Shown here: in pieces, positions 1 through 12,493 of the stretch
How positions within the stretch are numbered: the first letter of the stretch is position 1
Layout of the letters: each line of letters starts with the position of its first letter
Source of the DNA: Zymoseptoria tritici IPO323
Lineage: Eukaryota > Ascomycota > Dothideomycetes > Mycosphaerellales > Mycosphaerellaceae
Length of the DNA stretch: 64,000 bases
Assembly (NCBI RefSeq): GCF_000219625.1
Contig: NC_018214.1
Location: 682,001 to 746,000, forward strand
Reading direction: 5' to 3'
Notes under the pieces: generated by a model
Database searches by the model: none
What the model saw: only the letters and a program-made list of their open reading frames with translations
What the model was told of the DNA's origin: nothing
Position numbers and translations under genes: made by a program

Positions 1-2003
1 GAATATCTATGTGGCATTACTGGAACCATCATCGACCGAACGTTGAAATCTCCATCACTGCCACCACTCCTCAGTGGGTGCTCGGCTTCGCCGCCGTCGT
101 CTGCAGTTCGGCGAGCTTCGTTCTCCTTGGCCGTATGTCTGACCACTCGGCGACCTGTTACTGTCGCCCTGCTATTGCGGTTCCACAAAGATTCATCTTC
201 TCCACCGAGACTACCGCAACTGCTTTCTTGTCCGTCGGAGCTCTCTCTCTGGTCAGCAGCTTCTGAAATCCTAGTCGAGGGAGATGAAAAGCAGGGTATA
301 AAACGTGGCAATGAAAGGGAAGCTTTGACCGCAGTCGCAACGAAGCCGAGTGAGCTTGAGTGGGTTATGACTTCATTCTCGTTCCGAGACCAGAACCTGC
401 ACAAGGCAGCACAAGGTATATCCTGTGTGCACTCAGGGAGTTGTTTTGGAGAAAAAAACAGCCTCCAGCGGACGTGAGGGGAAAGCAGCGGCTACTGCGC
501 CCAACAAGTTCTACAAAATCCAAGTTTCCTCTTACACATCTTCCTGTCCTTGGCTGGAATCAAGACAATGTACGCTATAAATGGAACAGACAAACAATAC
601 TACGATGACAAGGAATGGCGCAGCTAGCTCTTTCTGGTCAGCGGGCGAGCCCGGAGTTGGACAAGGGGATATCCTGGTTTCTGAATAGTCCCATCCCCAG
701 TCCCGAACCGCGGCAGACTTCTTCACTCTGGTTATGATATCGGGCCAGGCGTGGATATGAGCACCGCGGAACCGTGCGGACCTCCTGCGACGTTCAACCG
801 AGCCAACCACTGCCAAGTCTCGTACAGATCCAAATATTCATGTTGATTGGAGTGCTGAGAGTCCATTCACTGGCGTTAATCGGGATTGGTCTTCGAGATC
901 GAGGCTGTGTTCTTCGGCAAAGTCTACGATCCTTGCTCGTTGCCTCGAAATACCTTGGTGAAACATTGGAGCATCGATTCTTGGTAGCGCTATGCCTTAT
1001 TCGATACCCAGAAGCGAAGAATCTGGCCAACTGATAGAGGCGCTACAAATTTCGGGACGGTTTAATAGCCTCCTTGCACAATGCTGATCGTCGGACCGTC
1101 AAGATACAGGGTCAGGGTGTGAACAGACCTGGACTAGCCACGTTGTCGGCATCTTCAGGCAATGTCGAGCTTTGGTCAATTCTGGGTCCGAGTGGCTTTC
1201 AACATCAGGCTGTGGCCCTCGAAAGGCCCGTTCGCCTCGATTCTCGACATCGTCGCTAGTCACCATGAGAAGCATTGGCATCGAGGACGATGCACACCTA
1301 CCCTTGACGTCGGCCCGCAACTCAGAGGTTCCCACGGGTCACAAAGTTTCCACCGCAACAAGCGCTCTCCCGCCATACAGAGCGATGATGACCATTCGAG
1401 ACGTACAGAGAATTACAGTGCATGCCATGAGTACAGGAATAGTATCATGACCATCATACCATCGTATTCTTTCGAACAGAGAGCTACAGTTCCTTGATTT
1501 GACTTCCCGCAGGCGACCTACTCTGGGCTGAGCAGCTGAGGTGGGCTTGATCCCTGTACCGGATCGACAGCATCTGCCGAATCATCGAATGCGAAGTACC
1601 GCCCAGAGAGATCTGCCCAGATTCCAGACCTCACGGGTCTCTCTGCAGGTCCTCCGTCTTTACACAAGTGTCCGATACCACTCTAAGCGAGACGGTAAAT
1701 TCCAGCCATGGCAGCTTCCTTCACGCTCGATCCAGAGCGACCGGCATGATCGGCATCCAGCAAGGCCTTCCCCTGCCTCAAGAGTGAAAGCAATTTCCCG
1801 TCTCATTGAGCTAATCCTACTTCGCCAGGTACCAGTGCTGACTGGTGATGCAACCACCGACGGACGGACCTGTCACTGTGCAAGGACCGCACGGTCGATC
1901 GGACACCCAGAAGGGCCGGAGCATTCGCCGACTGCCAGAAGTCTGCAGCAAACTGAGAACTTACTTCGAAGTTATAGTCCCTTGCCCGGGAGGGAGATCT
2001 CGT
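1..2003. other. No supported gene
   Basis: Open frames here are short, overlap on both strands and show no recognisable domain, signal peptide or splice structure that joins them. I see nothing I can call a gene; old non-coding or decayed sequence is possible. Confidence 0.5.
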
Positions 2004-2012
2004 ATTCACCAT

Positions 2013-2431
2013 GGGAAATACTAACGAGCGGTGCCTACAAAACTACTGACCGGTGCCCTGCAATATCGGATGTAATTCACCCCGCAGTACATTGTCTTTT
2101 ACCTTGCAAGCCTAGAACTGCGCAGCCTTGCTCCCTCGTCCCTCGGTCGCGGCTTTGCTAACGACAACAACATAGTTTTGCGACTGGACGAACGACGAAG
2201 TGTCCGCGACCGACACCCCTCCGCTGTTAGGGGATAGTCGTCGTTCCTCCTCCTAAACCCCTACTCCAGGCCGCGAGGGGGGCCCCTCGGATCGCTCCCC
2301 TATGCGACTTGTGTAGGTAAGCAGTATTCTGTATTCCGGAGGTTATGCATCGTATCCCGCAGATAAGATGGCTGTCGATATTGCAGGGCACCGGTTAGTA
2401 GTTCTTTGGGCACCGCTCGTTAGTATTTCCC
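2013..2431. mobile_element. Mutator-like MITE (non-autonomous TIR element, 419 bp)
   Basis: The two ends are inverted copies of each other: both begin GGGAAATACTAACGAGCGGT and match at about 52 of 56 positions (left arm 2013-2068, right arm 2376-2431). The element is flanked on both sides by the same 9 bp, ATTCACCAT (2004-2012 and 2432-2440), as expected for a target-site duplication. Long inverted ends plus a 9 bp duplication fit the Mutator/MULE superfamily rather than Harbinger (3 bp) or hAT (8 bp). The interior has no coding capacity, so it would need a transposase in trans. It does not look RIP-mutated, suggesting a low copy number or a young insertion. Family assignment rests on end structure only. 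Confidence 0.8.
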
Positions 2432-2895
2432 ATTCACCATGAGCTGAAATGATCTCGTACGATCTGGCAACGGCATTGCTCCTCAACAGTTCAAGGGTCA
2501 ATGCATTAGTATGATCGCTTCATCGTTCCATCCCAGCTCTGGGTTCATGTCACCCGCTGGTCTCGACTGTACACCAACTTCATGTGCCTGATAGGAACAG
2601 ACATAGCGCTCTCAACGATATCAAGGATGACCATACATGCCTGATACAAAATTCGTGGCGTTGGAAATCTTGAGACGGCCATTCCATCGCTCAATCCCAT
2701 CTGCAGAGCCCTGTCATCCGCTGGCTTCGACGGGGATCCTTCGCGAATTGAGTCCATGTGCCTGGTAGGGATGAGCGCCGCTTGTCTTGCTTTCCATGAA
2801 CTGACCCCCATGTCTTTCCGGTCCATCACCAACGATTAGGGCTACGACCTATTCTTAGGACAGTGTCGAACCGGTCGTTTCGCTGATGCGAGAGA

Positions 2896-2900
2896 TATAA
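2896..2900 (+). promoter_or_regulatory. TATA box upstream of the small secreted protein gene
   Basis: TATAA lies about 105 bp before the start codon of the next gene and is followed by a pyrimidine-rich leader, the usual arrangement in a strongly expressed fungal promoter. Confidence 0.45.
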
Positions 2901-3001
2901 GAGGCGACCGACCTTCCACCTTCTGTCCTCATCATCACTTCCAAGCAAATACAGCTTCCCTCATCTCAAGTCCCTCAACGGTTTCCAACTCTCACTTCAA
3001 G

Positions 3002-3609
3002 ATGCACTTCCAAACCATCTTCGCCGCCGGCCTCCTGCAAGCCGCGGCTGTGTCGGCCGTCCACTACCTCACTCCTGACAACGCTGGCCGCAACCAGGGA
3101 GCCAACTATTGTGGCCAATACGCACCCATGGACGACCAATTTGGCCTCAAGTCATGCTCCCAGGAAGACGTCCAGCTTCTCATCAACTCTTTCTTGGCAA
3201 CTCCAGACGCCTACATCTCCATCGGTACCAGCTGGGCGCGCGCCGGCACTGCGGGTGCTTGTAAGTTCTCGCCTCTGTACTTTGCCGAACGCCACCAGCC
3301 ACTGACTACAAGTTTTCCATCTCTGCAGGTGCCTTCAGCATCGCTGTCATTCCAGGTCAGCTAAATGGCAACGGCGTCCTGGGAGGTTTCGCCGACTTCG
3401 CGGATCTGTCGCAAAATGCCTTGTGGGCTGCGCAAAACGCTGGCGCGGCCACGGGTGGTTGGCTGCACCCAAGAGTTGACTCGTCTGGTACCCTGCCATG
3501 CGACCAGCCACCAGCAAACGGCGGCCACGACAACCAGGTTTACGTCCAGTTCATCGTTGCCAGCTCGGAGTCCAACCCGCCTCAGCTGACGCTTCCTCCT
3601 CACAACTAA
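3002..3609 (+). CDS. Small secreted protein, four cysteines
   Basis: Two exons (3002-3260 and 3329-3609) encode 179 residues. The 68 bp intron starts GTAAGT and ends CTGCAG, and splitting a TGT codon across it joins the frames. The N-terminus is a clear signal peptide (hydrophobic residues 5-19, likely cleavage after AVSA). The mature protein has four cysteines (about 37, 52, 87, 144), enough for two disulfides, and is rich in Gly, Asn, Pro and Gln, with no transmembrane segment after the signal. I recognise no enzyme family. Secretion and size fit an apoplastic effector or cell-wall-associated protein, but that is inference. The start is supported by a TATA box about 105 bp upstream and the AAGATG context. 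Confidence 0.75.
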
Positions 3610-4963
3610 GCAGTGAGCAATCGCTCACTGTTACGGAGGTCATCTCGATCGATCCTTCGGCAGGTATTGAATTCTGGCGATGGAAATGGTGATCACGTCT
3701 TGCAAGTGCTTTTGCGCAGACGTCAATCAATGTGGAGGACTGGTGTATCGTAGGAGATGATGGACTTCATTTGGCGATGGAGAGCGGGCAATTACATCTG
3801 AATGTATCTAAACGCATACGTCGGTCGGTCAATCTGTCATTCGAGAAAAGTCTCTCCTCCCACTTCCCAAGCCGCGTTTATTCCAGCTCTTTCCGTTCAC
3901 GGAAGTTGCATTCCTTGGGCACATGCCGCCTGACCTTCATGGAGGCTGTCATGCTATCCTGGAAAGTGACGTCGGTTCCGCATCTTCTCGGACGCAGGAA
4001 GTTGGAGCTGCTCGTGCCATAGCTGGCCGGTACGGCTGCGCAAATGCCAAGTCTGCCCTGCGCATATGACCCACCAGCAGGTCATTCCCGACCTTCGGCT
4101 TTCATCCGCTGCGGACACGGTCTGCTTTTCCAAGACTGAACACTCGGAGCGACCCAGCTCGGATCAACGACCACTACACGCCATACCACATTCAGGAGAC
4201 CCTGCCGCGAGCGATTGACAGAAACAAATGGTCATACAGGAAGTTGCCCATCGATGGAAACGTGAGATCGAGCAGTGCACACGTCCTCCAGGCTGAGGAT
4301 CTGCGATCATTTCAAGCTTGTCGGATCTGCTGCTGTGCATTGCTCAGACTGAGCTTCGCAATTCTACATACCATCTGCTTCCTTAGCTCTCCTGTCCTTC
4401 GATTGTTGCCTTACACATCTTTCTCGAGCCTCTCCAGCTTCCCACAACACATGCAGCGATGAGCTCGACGGCTTGCGTCTTCTTTTATCTTATCGCAGCT
4501 GCTTTAGCCATCGTTCACCTTCTCTTCCTCTCCTCGGGTCTCACCCGTCCCTCCACTGTCGCCAGGGACGACGTCTCATACTAACACCGAGTTGCTGCCG
4601 TCAGACTCCATGGTGATCTGAGCCAAAATAGAACGTACTCACGATGGCATGCCATTCATCACGTCGAATCAAGTCTGCTCGGTGCCCGTTACAGATGCTG
4701 CTCCCGAGCGCATTGGTAAGATTACTGGCCAACTTCGATCAATGTGAATGGCGGGATACGGTCAACCCCGCGTCATTCTGCATAAGCTCAAGACCTGGAC
4801 TGCTCCTGGGAGGCGAATGGGCACAGAGGTCTATGTATAGATAGAGCAAGGAGACATCTTGACATTCCTCTTTCTCCATCGATTCGAATCGTCACGTTCT
4901 GAACGCGATCAATCGACACTTCCTCCCCACAGGTCGTCTAACTCGTCGTCATCAAAAATCAAG
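3610..4963. other. No supported gene
   Basis: Only short frames without homology-like features. A pyrimidine-rich stretch around 4390-4550 could be a leader or 3' region, but no coding model joins to it. Confidence 0.4.
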
Positions 4964-5401
4964 ATGCTCTTCCACATTGCCTCCTCCCTCTCGATGGCTG
5001 CTTTTACTCGGCCTCGTCTCGTACCGTCTGCGCCGGCCAGGCACGGAATGAGTAGGACTGGGCCGGATCCACCTGATACGGATCCACCTCATAGTATTGG
5101 AACGGGACCACTGCAAGATTTCTGGTGCTACGGCTACCACTACCCATGGGAGACGGCGTCCATGATTGCAGTTGATGTCGCCTCCAAAGAATCTCCACGG
5201 TGCTATGTTGTTGTCCAATATGAGCCAGTGCCAGACCAGGGGCCCGCCATCGCCGCTAGTAACACCGATTTCGATGAACCGATACACGTTCGAATAGCAC
5301 TGCCCCTGCTGTCCGGATCGGCCATCGACTTCGCAGCCGGCTGTCCAAGCCCCAAAGGTGGTAGCGGAGGAGGTCGGGCGGGTGACCAGAACTGTTACTA
5401 G
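4964..5401 (+). CDS. Hypothetical small protein
   Basis: A single open frame of 145 residues from the ATG in the context ATCAAGATG; an upstream in-frame ATG at 4859 would add 35 Ser/Arg-rich residues and is less convincing. The first 25 residues are moderately hydrophobic and could be a weak signal peptide. The rest is rich in Pro, Gly and Ser, with a few Cys near the C-terminus and a final GDQNCY. A TATA-like run lies about 130 bp upstream. I do not recognise the protein, and competing antisense frames of similar length mean it may not be a gene. Confidence 0.3.
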   Translation: MLFHIASSLSMAAFTRPRLVPSAPARHGMSRTGPDPPDTDPPHSIGTGPLQDFWCYGYHYPWETASMIAVDVASKESPRCYVVVQYEPVPDQGPAIAASNTDFDEPIHVRIALPLLSGSAIDFAAGCPSPKGGSGGGRAGDQNCY

Positions 5402-6891
5402 TGGAAAGGACTGTTTCTATTCCTGAGTCTCGGCGCACTGGACATATGTGGACTAGAATTGAGCCGGCTGCGCCTTTTGTCAACACCCATCGGGCACCCC
5501 AGTGGATCAAGCTCTCTGCAGCAACAAACCTCGCGCCGTGTTGAAGGAATCCATACAACGGACGTGCGCCGCAGTATCTCAGTACAGGAACTGACCTGAG
5601 CCATGTCTTTTTCCTGAAATATCAACACACGGAATCTCTCAACCGTTCGGATCTCTTGAGACGTGCATCGAGCGAAGCATCTGATGCAAGCTTTTCGTTT
5701 TGCAGAACTCACGGACAGCGAAGATAACACTACTGTTGACATGGTGAGCAGAAAGAGTACAGCAAATTGACACAGTAAGATTTGTTTGCAGGGACAGCTT
5801 CAAAGGCCAAACACGTTCAGTCGGCAGGTCGTCCCACTTGCTCGTACCGCTCTCAAAAGGCAGATGATCGATAGCTTGAGATATGCTGCCGGTCACAACG
5901 CAGATTTCCTTTAGCGGACGTCGAGAAACCTCGCTTGACACTCGGCTCTACAGTAGCTGGTACAGCTGCTCCCTGAGACGTAGGATGGAGCCCCCCAACC
6001 CGGGATCCTACGGAATCTCTGTATAGGCCATCGCATGCGACTTGCTCGATCCAGTCCTGAATAGCTGCACCGGTAGGATGCGCCGAGCAAAGTTGGCGGC
6101 AAACGTATTGACTACGGGGCTTTGAAAAACGAGATGTAGAACGCATTGTCTGTGTAGAGCGGAAGATGAACTTGCCCACGGAGCCTCCAGGATTTGCCCG
6201 GGCGTGAGTGAAACCATGGACTACATCCGTGGCAGTGCTCCGGGAGCGATATTGAAGTACACATCCGTCCGCAGAGTCAAAATCCGGCATGTCCGGGTGC
6301 ACAAAGAATGGTCTTCAAGGGTTCCTTGCTCCTGCATGCGCTGCCGGCAGCACGCTCTAGGCCGCAATACGCCCGTCGATCTGGGCTGGACGCACGTGCT
6401 GTCTCCGCCGTGCGGGAGCGTCGTCGGGAAGGCGCACAATATGCTTCGGCGGTCGATCCAGTGGAGGGGAAGACTGTACGGAGGTTATAACTTTGGTTTC
6501 GAAGCGGCGGGATGTCGTGCTGAAGAGGTGTTTGTAGGGCATACGATGCATCTTTATATGCACTGTGCGTATCCTGCACCAAGACTTTTCGTGGAGATTG
6601 CTTCGCGCAGTCTGAGACGAGGACAAAGAGGACTACAGAGATACGAAGCACGGTGACATTGCATGAAAGCCAGCGGAGCAAGACATTGGGCCGAGAAGCT
6701 GAGACACAGTCAAGAATGAGTCAAGATTTCGAAATTATGTCTGGGTAGGGAGCCACATCATTTGGATCGCGGTCCATCTCTCTGATCATGGCGTGAAGAC
6801 TCAACACCTTTCCCTGCAGCAGTATGGAAGCGCCGCGATTGACGTGATCGGCAGCGCCGCCCTTACAACTCTCCTTGCCCCTAAATGCAGC
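5402..6891. other. No supported gene
   Basis: Overlapping frames on both strands (up to 150 codons near 6204-6656 plus and 5853-6302 minus) lack recognisable motifs, and the frames contradict one another. This could be a decayed gene. I cannot support a CDS. Confidence 0.35.
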
Positions 6892-7800
6892 TCACCTGTC
6901 GTTGATCATGTAGTATATCCTTTCCCAACAGAAGAACTCCTTGGCATACATCGGCATGATCTTCTGGACCTCTAACTCCCAACCCCCGAGCATAGGATTT
7001 ACCCAGATAGGAGAGTGGCAATACTCCCACCATTCAGGGTACCAGCCAGAACCCTCCCAGTCGATAATGGTCACTTTAAATATGCCGCTGCCATCCTCGT
7101 TGCTGCCCCGCCTGTGCACTATAATGTTCTTCGGTGCCAGATCGGTATGCGTAAAGACGGTCCGGAAATCCTTAAATATTTCCTTCATCAGCGTCGTCAG
7201 AATCGCGATTTTGGATGGTCCCTTAGGATTAGAAACGGCGAGACGATCCGCGAGTGCATCGATAAAGTGTTGTGCGTCTCGAAAGGGCCCTTCGAAGCCT
7301 CGCCCTTGATAGAAAAGCGTCGCATAACAGAAGAAATGTTCTTAGAGCGGACCTTTAACTACGGCTCCGAGGTAGTCCGGAGGCGGAAGGCTGCGGTATT
7401 CGGCGACATATTCGCGGAGCTGCTGTACGATGGTGTCCTTGTCGACGACGGAGAGCTTATCCCATAGTTTCTCCAGCGTGTCGCCCTCGATGAAGTCCAA
7501 AATTAGGTACTTCTTCCCGCGGGCGCTGTTTGGCACGACACCAGAGCCATAGCACTTTGGCACCGGAATATTAGTATGGGCGGCGAGGTACGCCAGGCTA
7601 TCGGCTTCTTAGAGACACGTCCGCCCGTTGTATTTCATTACGTACGGTCCGATCCTCGCAACGGTCGAAGCTAATACATTGTGATCGTCGTCGTAGATGA
7701 CGTCCTTGCTAGCGAGAAATTCTTCGACGGTGGGAGGTAGGACTGGCAGGGTATGATTAATGGATGGGCTATGTACGCGAGCGAGACATGTACTTAAGCT
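6892..7800 (-). pseudogene. Aminoglycoside phosphotransferase (APH)-like kinase pseudogene
   Basis: One reading frame runs through almost the whole interval and reads as a fungal APH/choline-kinase-fold protein. It has a VPKCYGSG N-lobe stretch, an LxFIEGDTLEKLW hinge, the catalytic loop HTDLAPKNIIVH (about 7142-7177) and the metal-binding IIDWEGSGWYPEWWEY motif. Two in-frame TAA codons break it, at 7342-7344 and at about 7609-7611. Family consensus suggests both were glutamine or similar; CAA to TAA is the change RIP makes. No start codon is seen. A plausible splice acceptor (ACATTTAG) sits just before the readable part, so upstream exon(s) are missing, and a Harbinger transposon begins 30 bp further. 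The gene was probably disabled by the insertion and by RIP leaking out of it. Before decay it would have been a cytosolic small-molecule or protein kinase of unknown substrate. Confidence 0.85.
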
Positions 7801-7830
7801 AAATGTGTATTACAAAGGAGGTTCGCTTTA

Positions 7831-7847
7831 GGGCACGTTCGGAGAAT
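7831..7847 (+). repeat. Left terminal inverted repeat of the Harbinger element
   Basis: Seventeen bases matching the right end with one mismatch; immediately preceded by the TTA target duplication. Confidence 0.85.
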
Positions 7848-8149
7848 CCTTACGCCTTATTCAACCTCATATATATAAGGTTACCGAACGCCAAATTGCA
7901 GCTAATTAATATAGCGTTAGTTAAATGTAGTTACCGAACGGTTATAAGTATATAAGGCTAGCGTAAATAAGGCTATCTTACCGCTATATATTATATAGAG
8001 TTTAATTTACTTCGGCTTGCCCTTTTAGGCAATCCGGAGCTAATATAAGGCAGTTGCGTAAACTAGACCTTAACACCTCTATTTCGTAGTAATTTATAGC
8101 TATTCGGCTATATTATAGGCCCTTATAGGGCTATATATTACCTTATGTT

Positions 8150-8475
8150 ACTACTACTACTACTACTACCTTCTAATACTAATAATACTATTAGTACCCT
8201 AGAACTCCTAACCGGAGCCGCCGCCCCTCCCCCCCCCCCCCCTTAGCCGCCGACGACGAGAACGACGAGAACAACGAGAATCGCTTAATTATATATCTAT
8301 AGTAGGGCTCTTAGCTATATATATATTATTACTACTACTACTACTACCCTCTAACAACAACAATACTACGTATACCCGCTTTCTTACCCTTACCGGTAGT
8401 AGTAGTCCGGCCGACGTACTCTTACTCTATACCGGTAGTAGTGCCGCCGCCCCCCTCCCCCTCGACGAGAACGAC
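8150..8475. repeat. Duplicated low-complexity block with CTA microsatellites and a C14 run
   Basis: Two related blocks of about 150 bp follow each other. Each starts with a (CTA)n run (8150-8168, 8331-8347) and ends with a GCCGCC/poly-C stretch followed by ACGAGAACGACGAGAACAA. The first contains 14 consecutive Cs at 8229-8242. It lies between the left end of the transposon and the transposase and has no coding sense. Confidence 0.6.
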
Positions 8476-8614
8476 GAGAACAATAAGTTAAAGGAGTTTC
8501 TAGCGCTCTTATTAGCTAGCCGTTTAACACCGGATTCGGCGTTTCTAGCGTTCGTACGAGTCGTTTACGCGAGTAAGAGATATCCGGCGGTCGTACTAGT
8601 AGATACTACGAGAA

Positions 8615-10693
8615 ATAGATAAGATAGCTCGTTTAACCGGCATCGATAAGGTAGTATTAGACGGCCGAACAGACTGCACCTTTACGCGGTGGCCGTCGTA
8701 AGTACCTTCCTTAGAAGGGAAACCAAGACAGTCTGGAAGAAACCTCCTCGAAAACCTCTTAAAATCCGCCCGAAATCCTTCTCGAAATCCGCCTCGAAAC
8801 ACAAGCTACAGAATAATAGCACGATTTGAACGAATAGCTCTCTACGCTACGAACAAGAAGAAGAAGAAGAAGAAGAAGAAGAGGCAGTCTACTCTGTCCT
8901 ATACGCGCACCTCCTCGAAATCCGAATCGAAATCGCATATCCCTTCTCTAGTAGAGACGTCGTTGCCCTCGAAAGGAAGCATATATGCACTTTAAAGAGC
9001 TAGAACTCGGTAGAATCTACAACTCTGCGATTAACCTGCGTAGCTGTATGCGTTTAGAAGCGGTATACAGTTCTACAAAGGCATATTAAGGATAAGAGGG
9101 GGCAGCGAGTTAGACAGCTGCTTTTGCACTGCTTTTGCACTGCATTCTACACTACTTTTGCACTGCATTCTACGCTCCTTTTTTTTTTCGAATTTGCAGC
9201 GTGCGTACGAAGCGGAAGGATCTGCTAAAAATTCTGCAAAAAGCTTAGCGCGAAAATTCTGCAGCCCTAGGCTGCAACACTCGTTTAATTTCCTTTGTCT
9301 TGCGCTGTTTTAAAGTCCTTTAGCAGATTCTGCTTGCAGGTCCTGCCTTAGGCACGGGGTTTCCCCTAAGGTTAAAGAATACCAAAAGAATTTAATTGTA
9401 AATAGATCTACTACCTTGTTCGCAAGGCCGTCCTACATAGTCTTAGACTCTAAAAGGACGTAAATGGAACAAACAAACAAACAAACAAACAAGGTAGTAT
9501 TAGAAGCGGCTATTACCGCGGCTATATACGTTATTAACTACTATAGCTATAACTATCTTAACTTCGCTAGTAATAGGGCTATATATAAATAATAGACGTA
9601 CGCTAGTACGAAGATTACGAGCTATCTATTAAATAACGAGGTAGACTTATTTAAGACCTATCGAATTAATACGGCTACATTCTATACGTTACTATAGAAG
9701 CTCGTCGACGCCGGTAGACTAGATTCGAGCCGTTATCTAACTACCGTAGAGCGCTTAGTACACTTCTTATATATCGTCGGCTATAGCGTTACGTATTATA
9801 GCGTCTACCTTATGTTTAAACGGTCGACTTCTACCGTTAGTAAGAGCTTCTATATAGTCCTTAAAGTAATCCTTTAGCTATACGACGAATACGTAAAGGA
9901 GCCGGATTACTAGTAGCCTATACCGGAGCGTTTAAGGGTAGCTAAATACACCGAATTCCGGTCGGTAGTTAGAGCCCTTAATAGTACGTACATTACTACT
10001 CGTATGCCAGTAATAGAGGCTATAGTATAGCGCAATCGTAAGGGTGCCTTAACGTAGAATGTCCTCGCTGTCGTCGACTTTAATATACTATTTACGTATG
10101 TCCTTATAGGCTAGGAGGGCTCTACGAACGACTAGCGTATAATAAACAAGGCTCGATAGAGTAACTCGTTTAGTAAGGAACTACCGGCTAATAAGTACTA
10201 CCTTACGGACGCTAGATACAACAACACCGGACTTACCTTAACGCTATATCGCGGTATACGTTATTACTTAAAGAAGTAGCTTATAGGTAACTAGCGGCCG
10301 ACGTCTAAAAAGGAGCTGTTTAATCTCCGCTATTCGTCGTTAAGGAACATTATTAAGCGAGCGTTTAGTATGTTTAAGATAAGGTAGGGGATTATAAGAA
10401 GAGCCGGTAGCCCTTACTTCGACATAGACTACTAAGTAGACCTATTCTTAGCCTTAGTAGTACTTTAAAACTTTATCCGGCTTTATAACCCCTCGGACGA
10501 GCTGTTCGCGGACGAGGAGCGTCGTATAGCTACGAGACAACCGCTAAGGGTAGGAGCACCGTACTACAATTAGATAGCTAATATCGATAATAATGCGGAT
10601 AAGGGCTTAATAGACGACCGGCGTAAGACTATTACGAAGGCTATATAGGAGTAATATAAGGAGGAATTAGTAAGGCGTAGTTATTCGATCTAA
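8615..10693 (+). pseudogene. Harbinger (DDE_Tnp_4) transposase relic
   Basis: Reading through about 20 TAA/TAG codons, one frame is unbroken by indels from about 9505 to 10693. It spells a HARBI1-like nuclease: a helix-turn-helix-like N-terminal part; ALNSTYI followed by RNRKGALT, NVLAVVDFN and FTYVLIG.EGS (9962-10120); YYLTDARY (10196-10219); YRGIRYYLKK; RPTSKKELFNLR.SSLRN; and a C-terminal NFIRLYNPSDELF block. The 5' part continues at 8615-8661, on the other side of the nested insertion. Removing that insertion and one copy of its 14 bp duplication restores a 412-codon frame, probably starting at ATA 8615-8617 (an ATG altered by RIP). Of the catalytic triad, the first Asp is now AAT (9980-9982), the second Asp is intact (GAC 10208-10210) and the Glu is now AAG (10355-10357). 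Both losses are G-to-A after T, as RIP on the complementary strand would produce. Confidence 0.88.
8662..9490 (+). mobile_element. Nested non-LTR-type insertion (829 bp) with AAAC-repeat tail
   Basis: The segment is bracketed by a 14 bp direct repeat, AAGGTAGTATTAGA (8648-8661 and 9491-9504). It ends in an (AAAC)n run abutting the second copy, which is the hallmark of target-primed insertion by a LINE or SINE. It splits the transposase frame, which becomes continuous when the insert is removed. CpA and TpG are common inside (for example repeated TTTTGCACTGC units near 9120-9170), unlike the sequence on either side, so it arrived after most of the RIP or escaped it. It also carries an (AAG)n run near 8862-8885. 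No reverse transcriptase frame is present, so it is either a 5'-truncated LINE or a SINE-like element. I could not identify convincing Pol III boxes. Confidence 0.7.
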
Positions 10694-11419
10694 GAATTGC
10701 CGCTCTAAGGGGGCTCTCGTCGTCCGAAATTTAAGCATTAGGAGAAATCTACTAATTATTAAGAACATTACTAATATACAACCGTTTATTACAATTTCTT
10801 TATCTACGCGTAGCCCTTAATATATATAACAATCGCCGTCGTATAAATATGTCGTAGCGGTAGCCGTATAGTATTTAATATATAGGGGGAGGTTATTATT
10901 ATTATTAGAAGATTTTTTAATAATTATTAAAGATAAAGTTCGGCCGCCCGGAGCTCGCTCCGGTAAAGGACAACCCCGCGAAGTCGATAGATTTTAGTAC
11001 GCGACGGGCGTAACATAGATTTTAGCTACGGGGCGGGGAAACCTCGGCTTAGCTAGAGCTAATAAGAGTACTAGAAATCTTCGAAAACTAACAACACCCT
11101 TACTAAAACTATTAGTATAGCCCTACTTTAATCTAGCTTTAAAATTCGTCGAATCTAGTAGAATCTTAGCCGTATTTACTACATTTCTAGTCCTCTCGAC
11201 GACCTTTTAATAACGCGGGAGTACCCGCGTAGTCGATAATAGAGATATATCGATAAACTATAAACACTTTATAGCCTAATTGCTTAATAACTATACGGTA
11301 GAATGTTTCTATATTAATATCTAATGTATAGATGTATCTATTAAAGACGTAGTAAAGTCGTCGTAGTCCGAAAAAAATCGTATAGCGGATAGTTAAACAC
11401 CTACGAACGAACGCCGCTA

Positions 11420-12493
11420 CTAGTTTACTCCGCGCTAATTGCCCCTTAAACCCTCCCTTATTTTATAGAGCGCGTCGACGTCTAGCTCTATATTGTCGCT
11501 AATGTCGATAATATACGTTAACTAGCTAAATAGCGAGCTGTTATAGAAGTACCTAGCCGACGTAGGGTTAATATCGAAGCCCTAGCTAATGTTAAGATAT
11601 ATACGCTAAGTTATTAGTAGTCGCTCCTTATCGATTAGATCTATTGCTCGATAAGGCTAGTCGACCGGTACGAGGCTAGCAAACGCGTCCTTAAGAGCGT
11701 TACTAAGCACCTTCGTACTAGTACTTCGTTACGCTCTAAATAAGGGCGGAGGTACCGGAGTTAGTAGCTACTTATTAGACTTCCGCTTCTTACGAACGAG
11801 GCTATTCTCGTCGACATCGAAGGGGTCGTTATCGTCGTCGTCGTCCGCTAGAGCCTAAGACTTGTCTACTTTAGCTAAAGTCGCTATTATTATTGTAGCT
11901 AGAGTAGTCGGTAGTACTAGCTCGTCGTCGTCGTAGGTTACTATCCTCGAATTACGGTCTCTCTTCGTTCGCGCGTACTTACTAGTAGCAATCTTCTTAT
12001 TAAAGATTACCGCATACTACTTAACCTAAGGGCATAGCCGGTGCCGTAGCTTTATAGTATACTTATAGCTATTAGCCTTTAAGTAATCTTCCTAGACCCT
12101 ATTAGATACCGTAATAGTTCTATTGCTCTTAACGCCGAATCTAGAGACATCTTATAGGACAACGTATGCCGAATATACGCTCTTAATAGCCGTTATCTTA
12201 CTCTAAATAGCCGACTATACTACTAGTTACTCGGCTATCTCGGAGAGGGTACTAATAAGGTATTGTCTACCCTTAGGCTTAAGGTTCTAGTCGGTGTAGT
12301 TGTTTAGCTCGATCTACCGCGTCTAGTAGGTTACTAGGAATGTCTCTATTACGATCGTCTAGTTTACTACCTTAGTACGCTTACCCTTACTATAGCTCTA
12401 ACTCTAGCTCTACTTCTAGCTCTAAGCCTAGCTCTAAGCAATAGCTAATATAATAGCATCTACGGCGATAGATGCGATCTTCTTATTATCTAT
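11420..12493 (-). pseudogene. Myb/SANT-like DNA-binding protein relic (second Harbinger gene)
   Basis: Reading through RIP stops, one frame stays in register for about 358 codons. From its start it has a low-complexity Ser-Gln repeat (encoded by the CTCTAG-like repeats at about 12403-12470) and a region with Trp positions now TAG (LNNYTD.NLKPKGRQYLI). This is followed by SKITAIKSVYSAYVVL, SRFGV and ITVSNRV.EDYLKANSYKY, the layout of Myb/SANT-like domains in fungal transposon-borne proteins. An acidic Asp-rich linker (EDDDD-type) and a basic RKKRKS patch come next. In PIF/Harbinger elements this partner protein binds the ends and helps bring the transposase to the nucleus. The start (ATA 12493-12491, probably former ATG) is a guess and the 3' end is not determined. 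Confidence 0.7.
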